Shown piece by piece: positions 33,817-42,312 of a stretch of 64,000 nucleotides of DNA. The notes beneath the pieces are model-generated. The model saw only the letters and a list, made by a program, of their open reading frames with translations, was not told where the DNA came from and made no database searches. Location: contig NZ_HG322949.1 in the NCBI RefSeq assembly GCF_000723165.1, positions 1,260,025 to 1,324,024 of the forward strand, given 5' to 3'. Origin of the DNA: Janthinobacterium agaricidamnosum NBRC 102515 = DSM 9628 (GTDB lineage Bacteria > Pseudomonadota > Gammaproteobacteria > Burkholderiales > Burkholderiaceae_D). Made by a program: the position numbers and the translations under genes. Position 1 is the stretch's first letter. Every line of letters starts with the position of its first letter.

Positions 33817-36141
33817 TCATGCCTTCTTCGCCAGCTGTCCCGCCACCGGCAAGGCGCGGATGCGCTTGCCGGTCGCCGCGAAGATCGCGTTGCACAGCGC
33901 CGGGGCGATCGGCGGCGTGCCGGGTTCGCCGACGCCGCCCAGTTCCACGTCCATGCCGGTCGGCACCAGGTGGGTGTGGATCACGCGCGGCGCATCGGCG
34001 GCGCGCAGCACGGTGTAGTCGTGGAAGTTGCTTTGCTCGACGCGGCCTTGCTTGAACGAGATTTCGCCGCTCATCGCCAGGCTGATGCCCATGATGCACG
34101 CGCCTTCGAGCTGCGAGCGGATGCGGTCCGGGTTGATGTGCGGCCCGCAATCGGCGGCGATGTCGACCCGCGGAATCAGCACTTCGCCGGCCGCGTTCAC
34201 TTCCACTTCGATCACTACCGCGACGTAGGTGACAAAGCTGTACGATACCGCCAGGCCCAGTCCGCGGCCCTTCGGCAGCTTGCGGCCCCAGCCGGCCTTG
34301 TGGGTCGCCAGTTCGATCACGTTGCGCATGCGGCCGATGTCGACCGGGTATTTTTCCGGATTTTCGTTATAGTTCCAGCCATCGGACAAGGAGCGCGGAT
34401 CGATCTTGCGCGCCGGTCCCAGCAAGTCCAGCAAATACGCCTTGTGGTCTTTTTTGGCGGCGTGCGCCAGTTCGGCGGCGAACGACTGTATCGCGAACGC
34501 GTGCGGGATATTGGACACCGAGCGGAACCAGCCGAGGCGCGAGTGGGCGTCGACTTCCGGCACTTCGACCCGGATATTCGGGATCGCGAACGGCACGTTG
34601 ACCGCCGACATATTCAGTTCGAACGCCGACTGGCTCTTGGCGCCGGCCTCGAAGATCGAGACGATGGTCGGCGCGGCGGTGCGGTGCAGCCACGCGGTCG
34701 GCCGGCCGGCCGGATCGAGCGCCACTTCCAGCCGCTCGACCGAGACCGTGTGCAGGTAGTCATGCCGCAAGTCGTCGTCGCGGGTCCAGGTCAGCTTGAC
34801 CGGCGCGCCATCCATCGCCTTCGACAGCAGCGCCGCCTCGACCACGAAGTCGGGTTTCGACTTGCGGCCGAAACCGCCGCCCAGCAGCGTCACATGGACG
34901 GTGACGTCTTCCTCCTTCAAGCCGAGCGCCTTGGCGACATTGCTGCGGGTCGCTTGCGGCGCCTGCACGCAAGCCCAGGCCTCGGCCTTGCCGTTGACCA
35001 GGCGCACGGTCGCGGCTGGCGGTTCCATGGTGGCGTGCGCCAGATGCGGCAAATAATATTCTGCCGAGAATTTACGGCTGGCCGGGGCCGCCGCCAGCGC
35101 CGCTTCGGTCTTGCCCTGGTCGCGCGCCGGCTTGGCCGGCTGGCGTGCCGCCTGTTCCAGCGTCTTGCGGAATGCGAGCGAATCGTAGGCGCCGTTCGGA
35201 CCGTCTTCCCACTCCAGTTTCAGCGCTTCGCGGCCCTTCATCGCGGCCCAGGTATTTTTCGCCAGCACGGCCACGCCGCCCAGCGGGTTGAACATGGCCG
35301 GCGGCGGGCTGCCCTGCAATTCGACGATGCGCAGCACGCCCGGCACTTTTAATGCCTCGGTCTTGTCGACGCTGCGCAGCTTGCCGCCGAAGACCGGCGG
35401 CCGCGCGATCACCGCGTACACCATGCCGTCCAGGCGGGTGTCGATGCCGTACTGGGTGTTGCCGGTGACGATGTCGTGCAAGTCGATGCCGCGGATGCCG
35501 TCCTTGCCGACGTAGCGCAGTTCGCCGGTGTCCTTCAGCTTGACCTTGTCGCGGCCCGGCACCGGCAGCCTGGCCGCCTCCAGCGCCAGTTCGCCGAAAC
35601 CGAGGCTGCGGCCGCTGGCGCCGTGCAGCACCTGGTGGGTGCCGGTCCTGACTTCGGACAGCGGCACGTTCCAGCGCGCCGCCGCCGCCGTTTCCAGCAT
35701 CAGGCGGGCGGTCGCGCCGACCTGGCGCATCGCCTTGAACGAGTGGCGCATGCTGCGCGAACCGTCGGTATCCTGGCTGCCGTAGCGCGCTTCGTCGGCA
35801 GGGGCTTGCCGTACCCGGACGTGATCCCAGTCTGCGCCCAGTTCGTCGGCCGCCACCATCGGCAGGCTGGTGCGGATGCCCTGGCCCATTTCGGAGCGGT
35901 GCGCCATGATGGTCACCAGGCCGTCGGCGCCGACCGACAGGAAGACCAGCACGTCGTCGACCAGGCCGCCGGCCATCGCTGCGCCGCCGTATTTTTTCTC
36001 TTCGGCCGCCATCACCAGGCCGGCCGGGCCGACAGTCAGCATCAGGCCGGTCAGGGCGCCGGCCGCCTTCAGCCAGTTGCGCCGCGCGCCGGACGCCGGC
36101 GCATTATTTGCTTGATCCAGTTGAGCTAGCGGCGCGTTCAT
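33817..36141 (-). CDS. molybdopterin-binding large subunit of a Tat-exported xanthine dehydrogenase-family hydroxylase (IorB-like)
   Basis: 774 residues from ATG 36141, which overlaps the small-subunit stop by 4 nt (ATGA); the longer open frame upstream is out of register with any conserved sequence. The N-terminus has the Tat motif R20-R-N-W-L-K followed by a hydrophobic stretch, so the complex is periplasmic. Two molybdopterin domains follow, with [35 protein letters not shown] and [19 protein letters not shown] near the end (the GE-x-G-x-P-x-A-P catalytic Glu region). It is related to isoquinoline 1-oxidoreductase beta subunit and other aldehyde/N-heterocycle oxidoreductases. The substrate is unknown. 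Confidence 0.9.
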   Translation of the reverse strand: MNAPLAQLDQANNAPASGARRNWLKAAGALTGLMLTVGPAGLVMAAEEKKYGGAAMAGGLVDDVLVFLSVGADGLVTIMAHRSEMGQGIRTSLPMVAADELGADWDHVRVRQAPADEARYGSQDTDGSRSMRHSFKAMRQVGATARLMLETAAAARWNVPLSEVRTGTHQVLHGASGRSLGFGELALEAARLPVPGRDKVKLKDTGELRYVGKDGIRGIDLHDIVTGNTQYGIDTRLDGMVYAVIARPPVFGGKLRSVDKTEALKVPGVLRIVELQGSPPPAMFNPLGGVAVLAKNTWAAMKGREALKLEWEDGPNGAYDSLAFRKTLEQAARQPAKPARDQGKTEAALAAAPASRKFSAEYYLPHLAHATMEPPAATVRLVNGKAEAWACVQAPQATRSNVAKALGLKEEDVTVHVTLLGGGFGRKSKPDFVVEAALLSKAMDGAPVKLTWTRDDDLRHDYLHTVSVERLEVALDPAGRPTAWLHRTAAPTIVSIFEAGAKSQSAFELNMSAVNVPFAIPNIRVEVPEVDAHSRLGWFRSVSNIPHAFAIQSFAAELAHAAKKDHKAYLLDLLGPARKIDPRSLSDGWNYNENPEKYPVDIGRMRNVIELATHKAGWGRKLPKGRGLGLAVSYSFVTYVAVVIEVEVNAAGEVLIPRVDIAADCGPHINPDRIRSQLEGACIMGISLAMSGEISFKQGRVEQSNFHDYTVLRAADAPRVIHTHLVPTGMDVELGGVGEPGTPPIAPALCNAIFAATGKRIRALPVAGQLAKKA

Positions 36142-36614
36142 TGGGACGCTCCCTTGCCGGCGACTTCTTGCGAGGCCTGCTTGATCGCGGCGTGGATACG
36201 CGTGTAGGTGCCGCAGCGGCAGATGTTGCCGCTCATCGCTTCGCGGATTTGCTGGTCGTTCGGTTGCGGCGTGGTGCGCAGCAGCGCGGTGGCCGACATG
36301 ATCTGGCCCGCCTGGCAATAGCCGCATTGCGGCACGCCGAGCGCCTGCCATGCTTGCTGGACGGCGTGGCCGACCTTGTCTTCCGACACCGCTTCGATGG
36401 TGGTGACCTGCTTGCCGGCGGCGGCCGAAATCGGCGTGATGCACGAGCGGATCGCGACGCCGTCCAGGTGCACGGTGCAGGCGCCGCACAGCGCCATGCC
36501 GCAGCCGAATTTGGTGCCGGTCATGCCGAGTTCGTCGCGCAGCGTCCAGAGTAGGGGCGTGTCTTCAGGCAGGTCAACTTGATGTTGCTTGCCATTGATC
36601 GTCAGGAGTGTCAT
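36138..36614 (-). CDS. [2Fe-2S] small subunit of the molybdenum hydroxylase (IorA-like)
   Basis: 158 residues. The N-terminal plant-ferredoxin-type cluster has C38, C43, C46 and C58 ([17 protein letters not shown]). The C-terminal helical cluster has C97, C100, C132 and C134 ([18 protein letters not shown]). It transfers electrons from the molybdopterin subunit. There is no FAD subunit, so a periplasmic cytochrome or other acceptor is expected. It has no signal peptide of its own, fitting co-export with the Tat-signal-bearing large subunit. Confidence 0.95.
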   Translation of the reverse strand: MTLLTINGKQHQVDLPEDTPLLWTLRDELGMTGTKFGCGMALCGACTVHLDGVAIRSCITPISAAAGKQVTTIEAVSEDKVGHAVQQAWQALGVPQCGYCQAGQIMSATALLRTTPQPNDQQIREAMSGNICRCGTYTRIHAAIKQASQEVAGKGASQ

Positions 36615-36758
36615 TGTTTTTCCCTGTGAAGTTCAATTGCTGGCTAATGGAGATGCGGTTGATACCGCTTGGATGCTGTCGCATATTAGCGCCAGACGTG
36701 TCATTCCACCATTCGGAAATCTGGTTTTCAGTATGGCAAAAAGTGGAAGTATATTTTT

Positions 36759-37664
36759 TCAATTATCTTGTTTATGCCGGCTGGCCCATAAGTGGGCGGC
36801 CAGCATCGTACGCTGCGGCGCATAGCGCGCCAGCCATTGCTCGGTGCGCCGCATATCGGGTTTCACCGGCTCGCCCAGCAATACCTGCAGCGCGTTGCGG
36901 ATCGCCACGTCGCCGTGCAGCGAACAGTCGGCGTAACCGTAGCCGCGCAGCAGCGCATAGTTGGCGGTCCACGGGCCGATGCCCTTGACGGCCAGCAGCG
37001 CCGCGCGTACCGGCGCCATATCGCCCGAGGCCGGCGCTGCCAGCGACAATACGCCATCGTGCACCAACTGCGCCACGCGCAGCAGGGTGTCCGCCTTGGC
37101 GCGCGAGAATTTACGGCTGGTCAAATCGTCGACGTCCAGCCGCAGCACATCGGCGGCTTCCGGATAGCACCACAAGCCGCCGCTGTGCCGGCGTCCCGCT
37201 TGCAGGATGAACGTGCGGCGCAGTGCTATGGCGAACGGCAAGTTGATTTGCTGGCCGATGATGGCCCAGGTCAGCGCCTCGAACACGCTGGCCGACTGCA
37301 TGATGCGCAGTCCCGGATGGGCCTGAACCAGCGGCGCCAGCAGCGCATCGCCGGCGGCCAGCGTTTCGAACGGCTGCGGGTCGATGCGCAGCCCGAGCAT
37401 GTTCAGCAGCGCGCCATGCACGGCGTGCCACGCCGCCGGGGTTAATCGCGCGTCGGCGCTGGCCCGGCATGCGGCGTGGCCGGTGCGCAAGTCAATGTCA
37501 AGCAGCAGCGCCACGCCATCGAGCAGCACGCCCTTGCGTATCGATGAAGGACCGATTTGTTCGGCCACGCTTTCGGTGTCGCGGCCATGAAAGGACAGCA
37601 GATCCTGGACACGGTAGCCGGCCGGCAGCGCGATGTCCCATTGCCGCTGCCGGCCAGGCGTCAC
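36759..37664 (-). CDS. DNA-3-methyladenine glycosylase II-like (AlkA family)
   Basis: 301 residues from GTG 37664, which overlaps the xdhC stop as GTGA; GTG 37673 is the next alternative. An AlkA-type N-terminal domain (DIALPAGYRVQDLLSFHGRD) is followed by the helix-hairpin-helix LLAVKGIGPWTANYALLRGY and the catalytic Asp in SLHGDVAIRNAL. The end TMLAAHLWASRH matches the AlkA pattern for the YALLHIW region. It excises alkylated bases such as 3-methyladenine. No Ada domain is present. It is translationally coupled to xdhC, an odd partner for a repair enzyme. Confidence 0.88.
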   Translation of the reverse strand: MTPGRQRQWDIALPAGYRVQDLLSFHGRDTESVAEQIGPSSIRKGVLLDGVALLLDIDLRTGHAACRASADARLTPAAWHAVHGALLNMLGLRIDPQPFETLAAGDALLAPLVQAHPGLRIMQSASVFEALTWAIIGQQINLPFAIALRRTFILQAGRRHSGGLWCYPEAADVLRLDVDDLTSRKFSRAKADTLLRVAQLVHDGVLSLAAPASGDMAPVRAALLAVKGIGPWTANYALLRGYGYADCSLHGDVAIRNALQVLLGEPVKPDMRRTEQWLARYAPQRTMLAAHLWASRHKQDN

Positions 37665-38668
37665 ACCGCGCACACTTCCCCGCTCGGTTTCGACAGCGCC
37701 GCCGCGTGCTGGATTTGCAGCGAATCGGGCACGCCGTTCTTGACCGCCGTCATTTCGGCGAGGATCGAAATGGCGATTTCGGCCGGCGTCTTGCTGCCGA
37801 TGTACAGGCCGATCGGCCCGTGCAGCTTGCTCATTTGCTCGGGGCTGACGTCGAATTGCAGCAGCCGTTCGCGGCGCTTGCTGTTGTTCAGGCGCGAACC
37901 GATGGCGCCGACGTAAAACGCATCCGAGCGCAGCGCTTCCATCAGCGCCAGGTCGTCCAGTTTCGGGTCGTGGGTCAGCGCCACCACGGCGCTGCGCCGG
38001 TCCAGCTTCAAGTCCAGCACCAGGTCGTCCGGCATCGCATGCACCAGCTCGACGCCTGGCACGCTCCAGCCGCTGCGGTATTCTTCGCGCGGGTCGCAGA
38101 CGATCACGTGGTAATCCATCGCCATCGCGATTTGCGCGACGAAGCGCGACAACTGGCTGGCGCCGATGATCAGCAAACGCCAGCGCGGGCCGTGCTGGGT
38201 GGTCAATACATGGTCGTCCAGTTGCAGCACGGCGCCGGGGATGGCGCGCTGCAGCGCGACGGCGCCGCTGCGCAGGTCGAGGCGGCGCTCGACCAGTTCG
38301 TGGCTTTCCAGGCGGGCCAGCAATTCGGCAACCCGGCTATGTTCATGCAGCGGTTCGATGGCCAGTTCGATGGTGCCGCCGCAAGGCAGGCCGAAGCGGT
38401 GCGCCTCGTCGGCGCTGATGCCGTAGCTGACCACTTCGGGCAGCGTGCGGCTGATGCCGTGCCGGCGCACCCGCTCGATCAAGTCGTCTTCGATGCAGCC
38501 GCCGGACACCGAGCCGACCACATTGCCGTCATTATTGATGGCCAGCGTGGCGCCGATCGGGCGCGGACTGGAGCCCCAGGTCTTGATGACGGTGATTAAT
38601 TCGCAGCGCTGGCCGGCGGCGATCCAGGCGGCGCTGGTTTTTAAAACTTCGAGGTCGATGCTATCCAT
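37661..38668 (-). CDS. xdhC: XdhC-family molybdenum cofactor insertion/maturation protein
   Basis: 335 residues. The N-terminal XdhC/CoxI domain (about 5-80) contains ELITVIKTWGSSPRPIGATL and GSVSGGCIEDDLIE. The C-terminal Rossmann domain (about 170-315) contains LLIIGASQLSRFVAQIA and VGAIGSRLNNSKRRERL. These proteins bind Mo-bis-sulfido cofactor and load it into xanthine dehydrogenase-type enzymes. The target is most likely the hydroxylase encoded just downstream at 33.8-36.6 kb. Confidence 0.92.
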   Translation of the reverse strand: MDSIDLEVLKTSAAWIAAGQRCELITVIKTWGSSPRPIGATLAINNDGNVVGSVSGGCIEDDLIERVRRHGISRTLPEVVSYGISADEAHRFGLPCGGTIELAIEPLHEHSRVAELLARLESHELVERRLDLRSGAVALQRAIPGAVLQLDDHVLTTQHGPRWRLLIIGASQLSRFVAQIAMAMDYHVIVCDPREEYRSGWSVPGVELVHAMPDDLVLDLKLDRRSAVVALTHDPKLDDLALMEALRSDAFYVGAIGSRLNNSKRRERLLQFDVSPEQMSKLHGPIGLYIGSKTPAEIAISILAEMTAVKNGVPDSLQIQHAAALSKPSGEVCAV

Positions 38669-38749
38669 GGTGCGTGCGGCGTTAAGCCGCGCTGATCTGA
38701 TGATGCATGGAATATACTACGTGCTCCAAAAGCCTGCAGAGAGACGCTC

Positions 38750-38890
38750 ATGTTGCAAGAAGACCCGACCGAAGACGACGGCAATCCCCAATTCGGCAAA
38801 TTGCTCGTCGTACTATTGATCGCGGTGGTGTTTTGCGCCGCGCTGACCTGGGTCATGGGCGCTTTTTTTCCGGATTTTCCGAATTTTTAA
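38750..38890 (+). CDS. small single-span membrane protein, unknown function
   Basis: 46 residues: an acidic N-terminus (MLQEDPTEDDGNPQFGK) followed by one hydrophobic helix (LLVVLLIAVVFCAALTWVMG, residues 18-37) and the tail FFPDFPNF. GAGAGA precedes the ATG at workable spacing. It is divergent from xdhC, and its stop overlaps that of the M48-like gene by 3-4 nt, convergently. Composition and codon choice look coding. I do not recognise a family; it may be a small inner-membrane regulator. Confidence 0.6.
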   Translation: MLQEDPTEDDGNPQFGKLLVVLLIAVVFCAALTWVMGAFFPDFPNF

Positions 38891-39984
38891 GGCTTCAAGG
38901 GTTTCTTGGCCGATTGTTTGGCCTTGATGTCGGCCAGCGTGCGGTTGATCGCCGCGAGGCGGAACGCGGTCGCCGGATGGTTCGCGGTGTAGCCGTTCAG
39001 GACGCTGGCCGGATATTGTCCCGCCAGTTTTTGCCAAAAGCCCGCCGCATTGTCGATGTTGTAACCGGCCCGGGCCAGCATGTACAGCGCCAGGCTGTCG
39101 GCCGCCGCATCGAGTTCTTGCGGCATCGGTTTTAAGCCGCCGCTGCCGGCCAGCATCGACAGGTCGGGCCGCACGCTGCTCAGGTTGTCGATGATGCTGC
39201 CGACGGTCGCCGCCGAACGCTGGCTGCGCGCATGGTCCAGTACATTGTGCGCCATGTCCTTGGCCATCACGAAGGCGATGGCTTCATCGTTTTGCGCAAA
39301 ATTGATCATGCCGCGCGTGATCATGATGCGTTGCCCGTCGGCATAGGAATTGACATTGTCGGCATTGCCCAGGTCGACCCGGAAGGCGCAGGCGCGGGTC
39401 ACCGGTACATTCAGGATTTTGTTGTCACCATTGCGCCAGATGGTCATCGCCAGCGTGGCGCGGCTGGCCACCAGCGGGCCGAACACGGCGGCGGCCTGGG
39501 TTTCGGCGTTGGCGCCGGTCGGTAATGGCTTGCCTTCGGCTGCGATCAGACTGTCGCCCTTGCGCAAGCCGGCGCGCGCGGCGCCGCTGCCGGCCAGCAC
39601 GCCCGACACTTCCAGCGGATCGCCATAACCGAGCACGGCTTGCGCCGCGTCGGCGTATTCGCCCGGGTAGGAATATTTGTTCTTGGCGGTAAAGCCGAGC
39701 AGGTTGCGCGCCTGGGTCTTGCACAGGTCGGCGTTGTTGATCAGCAGCGGCGCGGCCACCTTGTACAGGCGGTCTTGCAGCATCACCATTTTGCCCAGCG
39801 TCTCTTGCGCCGCCACCATTTGCGGCGTCGGCGAGGCAGGCGCCGCTTCCGGCGCGGCTCGTTCCGGCAGGCCGGCCACGGTGCGCTGGCGCGGCGTCGA
39901 GCAGCCGGCCAGCAGCAGGGCCAGCAGCAGCGGCGACAAGAGGGTGCGTGTTGTGGCGTGGGTCAAGACAGTGATGCGGGACAT
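38887..39984 (-). CDS. M48-like lipoprotein with PDZ-type insert and degenerate zinc site (probable pseudo-peptidase)
   Basis: 365 residues. The lipobox LLAGC puts the lipidated Cys at 28. A PDZ-like segment lies at about 125-175 (SGVLAGSGAARAGLRKGDSLIAAEGK). The M48 core follows: the position of HExxH reads K242-D-M-A-H246, and the downstream third-ligand motif (normally ExEAD) reads LDAAAD. The first His, the catalytic Glu and the zinc-binding Glu are therefore replaced. The surrounding helix (IAFVMAKDMAHNVLDHARSQ) and LALYMLARAGYNID still match M48 closely. A chaperone-like or scaffolding role in the periplasm is inferred. It lies 9 nt after dut. Confidence 0.8.
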   Translation of the reverse strand: MSRITVLTHATTRTLLSPLLLALLLAGCSTPRQRTVAGLPERAAPEAAPASPTPQMVAAQETLGKMVMLQDRLYKVAAPLLINNADLCKTQARNLLGFTAKNKYSYPGEYADAAQAVLGYGDPLEVSGVLAGSGAARAGLRKGDSLIAAEGKPLPTGANAETQAAAVFGPLVASRATLAMTIWRNGDNKILNVPVTRACAFRVDLGNADNVNSYADGQRIMITRGMINFAQNDEAIAFVMAKDMAHNVLDHARSQRSAATVGSIIDNLSSVRPDLSMLAGSGGLKPMPQELDAAADSLALYMLARAGYNIDNAAGFWQKLAGQYPASVLNGYTANHPATAFRLAAINRTLADIKAKQSAKKPLKP

Positions 39985-39993
39985 GCGGTTTCC

Positions 39994-40443
39994 TTAATGT
40001 TTGCCGGTGCTGCCAAATCCGCCAGCACCGCGTTCGCTTCCATCGAATTCTTCGACGACGTTAAATCCCACTTGCAAGACCGGCACAATGATCAATTGCG
40101 CCAGCCGCTCCATGGGGTTGAGCGTAAAGGCGCTCTGGCCACGGTTCCAGGTCGAGACCATCAGCTGGCCCTGGTAATCCGAGTCGATCAAGCCTACCAG
40201 ATTCCCCAGGACAATGCCGTTCTTGTGACCCATGCCGCTGCGCGGCAAGATCATCGCGGCGTACGACGGGTCGCCGATATGGATCGCCAGGCCGGTCGGG
40301 ATCAGCACGGTCTGGCCGGCTTCGATGGTGATGGCCGCATCGATGCAGGCGCGCAGGTCGAGCCCGGCGCTGCCTGGCGTGGCGTAGGCCGGCAATTGGT
40401 CCTGCATGCGCGGGTCGAGGATTTTGATGTCGATTGTTTTCAT
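39994..40443 (-). CDS. dut: deoxyuridine 5'-triphosphate nucleotidohydrolase
   Basis: 149 residues from ATG 40443 ([18 protein letters not shown]). The five dUTPase motifs are seen: [46 protein letters not shown] and the C-terminal [12 protein letters not shown]. It is the homotrimeric type that removes dUTP and supplies dUMP. It follows coaBC by 28 nt, as in E. coli and Burkholderiales. Confidence 0.96.
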   Translation of the reverse strand: MKTIDIKILDPRMQDQLPAYATPGSAGLDLRACIDAAITIEAGQTVLIPTGLAIHIGDPSYAAMILPRSGMGHKNGIVLGNLVGLIDSDYQGQLMVSTWNRGQSAFTLNPMERLAQLIIVPVLQVGFNVVEEFDGSERGAGGFGSTGKH

Positions 40444-40471
40444 TGATGCTTGCTTCACGTTACATTAAAAA

Positions 40472-41692
40472 TTATTTGAACAGCGAACCCTTGGCCAGGC
40501 GTTTCGAGATTTCCGAAATCAGCTGGCGCGCCAGCGTCAGTTTGCTGGCGCGCGGCAGCACGGTGTGGCCGTCTTCGTCGAACAGGATGATGGTATTGTC
40601 ATCGTGCCCGAAGGTTTGGTGGCCGATATTGCCCACCAGCAAAGGGATGCCTTTTTTCTCGCGCTTGGCGGCGCCGAACTGCACCAGGTTTTCCGATTCG
40701 GCGGCAAAGCCGACGCAATACGGATGGCCGCCCAGGCTGGTGCGCGCGGCCACGCTGGCCAGGATGTCGGGATTTTGCGCGAACTGCAATTCAGGCACCG
40801 AACCGTCGGCCTGTTTTTTCAGCTTCTGGTCGCTGGTATTGGCGACGCGCCAGTCGGCCACCGCCGCCACCGCGATGAAAATATGCTGGCCGTCGAAATC
40901 GGCCATCACCGCGTCATGCATTTGCTGTGCGCTTTGCACGTCGATGCGGCGCACGCCGAACGGCGCGTCGAGCGCGGTCGGGCCGGACACCAGCGTCACT
41001 TCGGCGCCCGCCTCACGCGCCGCACGCGCCACCGCGTAACCCATCTTGCCTGACGACAAATTAGTGATGCCGCGCACCGGATCGATCGCTTCGAAGGTCG
41101 GGCCGGCCGTGACCAGCACGCGCTTGCCGGTCAACACTTTCGGCTGGAACGCGGCGATCAATTCTTCCAGCAGCTGGGCCGGTTCCAGCATGCGTCCCAG
41201 GCCCGTTTCGCCGCACGCCTGTTCGCCGGCGGCCGGACCGAACAGCTTGATGCCGTCGTCGCGGATGTGCTGCACATTGCGCTGGGTGGCCGGATTCAGC
41301 CACATTTCGACGTTCATCGCCGGCGCCACCAGCAGCGGCAACTGGCGCGGCCGCGCCAGGCACAGCGTCGACAATAAATCGTCGCAGACGCCGTGCGCCA
41401 GCTTGCGGATGAAGTCGGCCGAACAGGGCGCGACCAGGATCGCGTCGGCATTGCGGGTCAGGTCGATATGCGCCATATTGTTGCCGATACGCGCATCCCA
41501 CTGGCTGCCGTAGACCGGCTGGCCGGACAGCGCCTGCATTGTCACTTCGGTGATGAAGTGGGTGGCGGCGTCGGTCATCACCACTTGCACCGTGGCGCCG
41601 GCCTTGGTCAGCGCGCGGCACAGTTCCGCCGCCTTGTAGCAGGCCACGCCGCCGGACAGGCCGAGGACGATTTTTTTACCGGACAGTTCCAT
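40472..41692 (-). CDS. coaBC: bifunctional phosphopantothenoylcysteine decarboxylase/phosphopantothenate--cysteine ligase
   Basis: 406 residues. The CoaC flavoprotein half (1-190) has GLSGGVACYKAAEL, the catalytic His in MAHIDLTRNADA, and PAMNVEMW. The CoaB half (190-406) has VTAGPTFEAIDPVRGITNLSSG-type nucleotide binding (about 197-218), KMGYAVARAA and AAVADWRV. It carries out two steps from phosphopantothenate to phosphopantetheine in CoA synthesis. It lies between lspA and dut. Confidence 0.96.
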   Translation of the reverse strand: MELSGKKIVLGLSGGVACYKAAELCRALTKAGATVQVVMTDAATHFITEVTMQALSGQPVYGSQWDARIGNNMAHIDLTRNADAILVAPCSADFIRKLAHGVCDDLLSTLCLARPRQLPLLVAPAMNVEMWLNPATQRNVQHIRDDGIKLFGPAAGEQACGETGLGRMLEPAQLLEELIAAFQPKVLTGKRVLVTAGPTFEAIDPVRGITNLSSGKMGYAVARAAREAGAEVTLVSGPTALDAPFGVRRIDVQSAQQMHDAVMADFDGQHIFIAVAAVADWRVANTSDQKLKKQADGSVPELQFAQNPDILASVAARTSLGGHPYCVGFAAESENLVQFGAAKREKKGIPLLVGNIGHQTFGHDDNTIILFDEDGHTVLPRASKLTLARQLISEISKRLAKGSLFK

Positions 41693-41719
41693 CTGCTGCT
41701 CCCGAGATGACTTGTTGTT

Positions 41720-42223
41720 TTACTTGTTTACTCGGCGCAATTCATCGATGATGAACAGCACCGCGCCGATGAAGATGGCGGAATCGGCAATATTAAACGC
41801 CGGGAAATGGCCCCAGCCGCTCCAGTGGAAATCGAGGAAATCGACCACGTGGCCATACAGCAGGCGGTCGATCACGTTGCCGATCGCGCCCCCCATGATC
41901 AGCGACAGCGCCCAGCAAAACAGGCGTTGTCCGCGGTGCTTGTTGAGCAGGTAGATGATGTAGGCCGCCGCGCCCAGGCCGATGGCGGTAAACAGATAGC
42001 GCTGCCAGCCGCCCTGGTTGGACAGGAAACTGAAGGCCGCACCCTTGTTATAGACCAGCGTCAGGTTGAAAAACGACGTCACCACCAATTCTTCGGCATA
42101 CGAAAACAGCTTGGTGATGGTGATCTTGCTGACCTGGTCGATCAGGATCACGATGGCGGCGATGCCCAGCCATGGCACCAGGGACGATTGTGGTTTCGAC
42201 GAAAAGCGGTTTTTAGTGGCCAT
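41720..42223 (-). CDS. lspA: lipoprotein signal peptidase (signal peptidase II)
   Basis: 167 residues with four membrane segments. The catalytic aspartates lie in [18 protein letters not shown] and [11 protein letters not shown]. It cleaves prolipoproteins after lipidation. It is separated from ileS by 89 nt that contain a strong hairpin, unlike E. coli where the two genes overlap or abut. Confidence 0.96.
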   Translation of the reverse strand: MATKNRFSSKPQSSLVPWLGIAAIVILIDQVSKITITKLFSYAEELVVTSFFNLTLVYNKGAAFSFLSNQGGWQRYLFTAIGLGAAAYIIYLLNKHRGQRLFCWALSLIMGGAIGNVIDRLLYGHVVDFLDFHWSGWGHFPAFNIADSAIFIGAVLFIIDELRRVNK

Positions 42224-42250
42224 AGTGTTCTAGTGGAATGGAAGAAAAGA

Positions 42251-42271
42251 CCACCGCCGGGCAGGCGGTGG
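42251..42271 (-). terminator. hairpin between ileS and lspA (partial terminator or processing site)
   Basis: CCACCGCC (42251-42258) pairs with GGCGGTGG (42264-42271). On the minus strand it is followed by TCTTTTCTT. It lies inside an otherwise continuous operon, so read-through must occur unless lspA has its own promoter. Confidence 0.6.
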
Positions 42272-42312
42272 CGCGTTTCATTGTCGCGTTTCAGCGCAAC
42301 GACGTCGCGATT

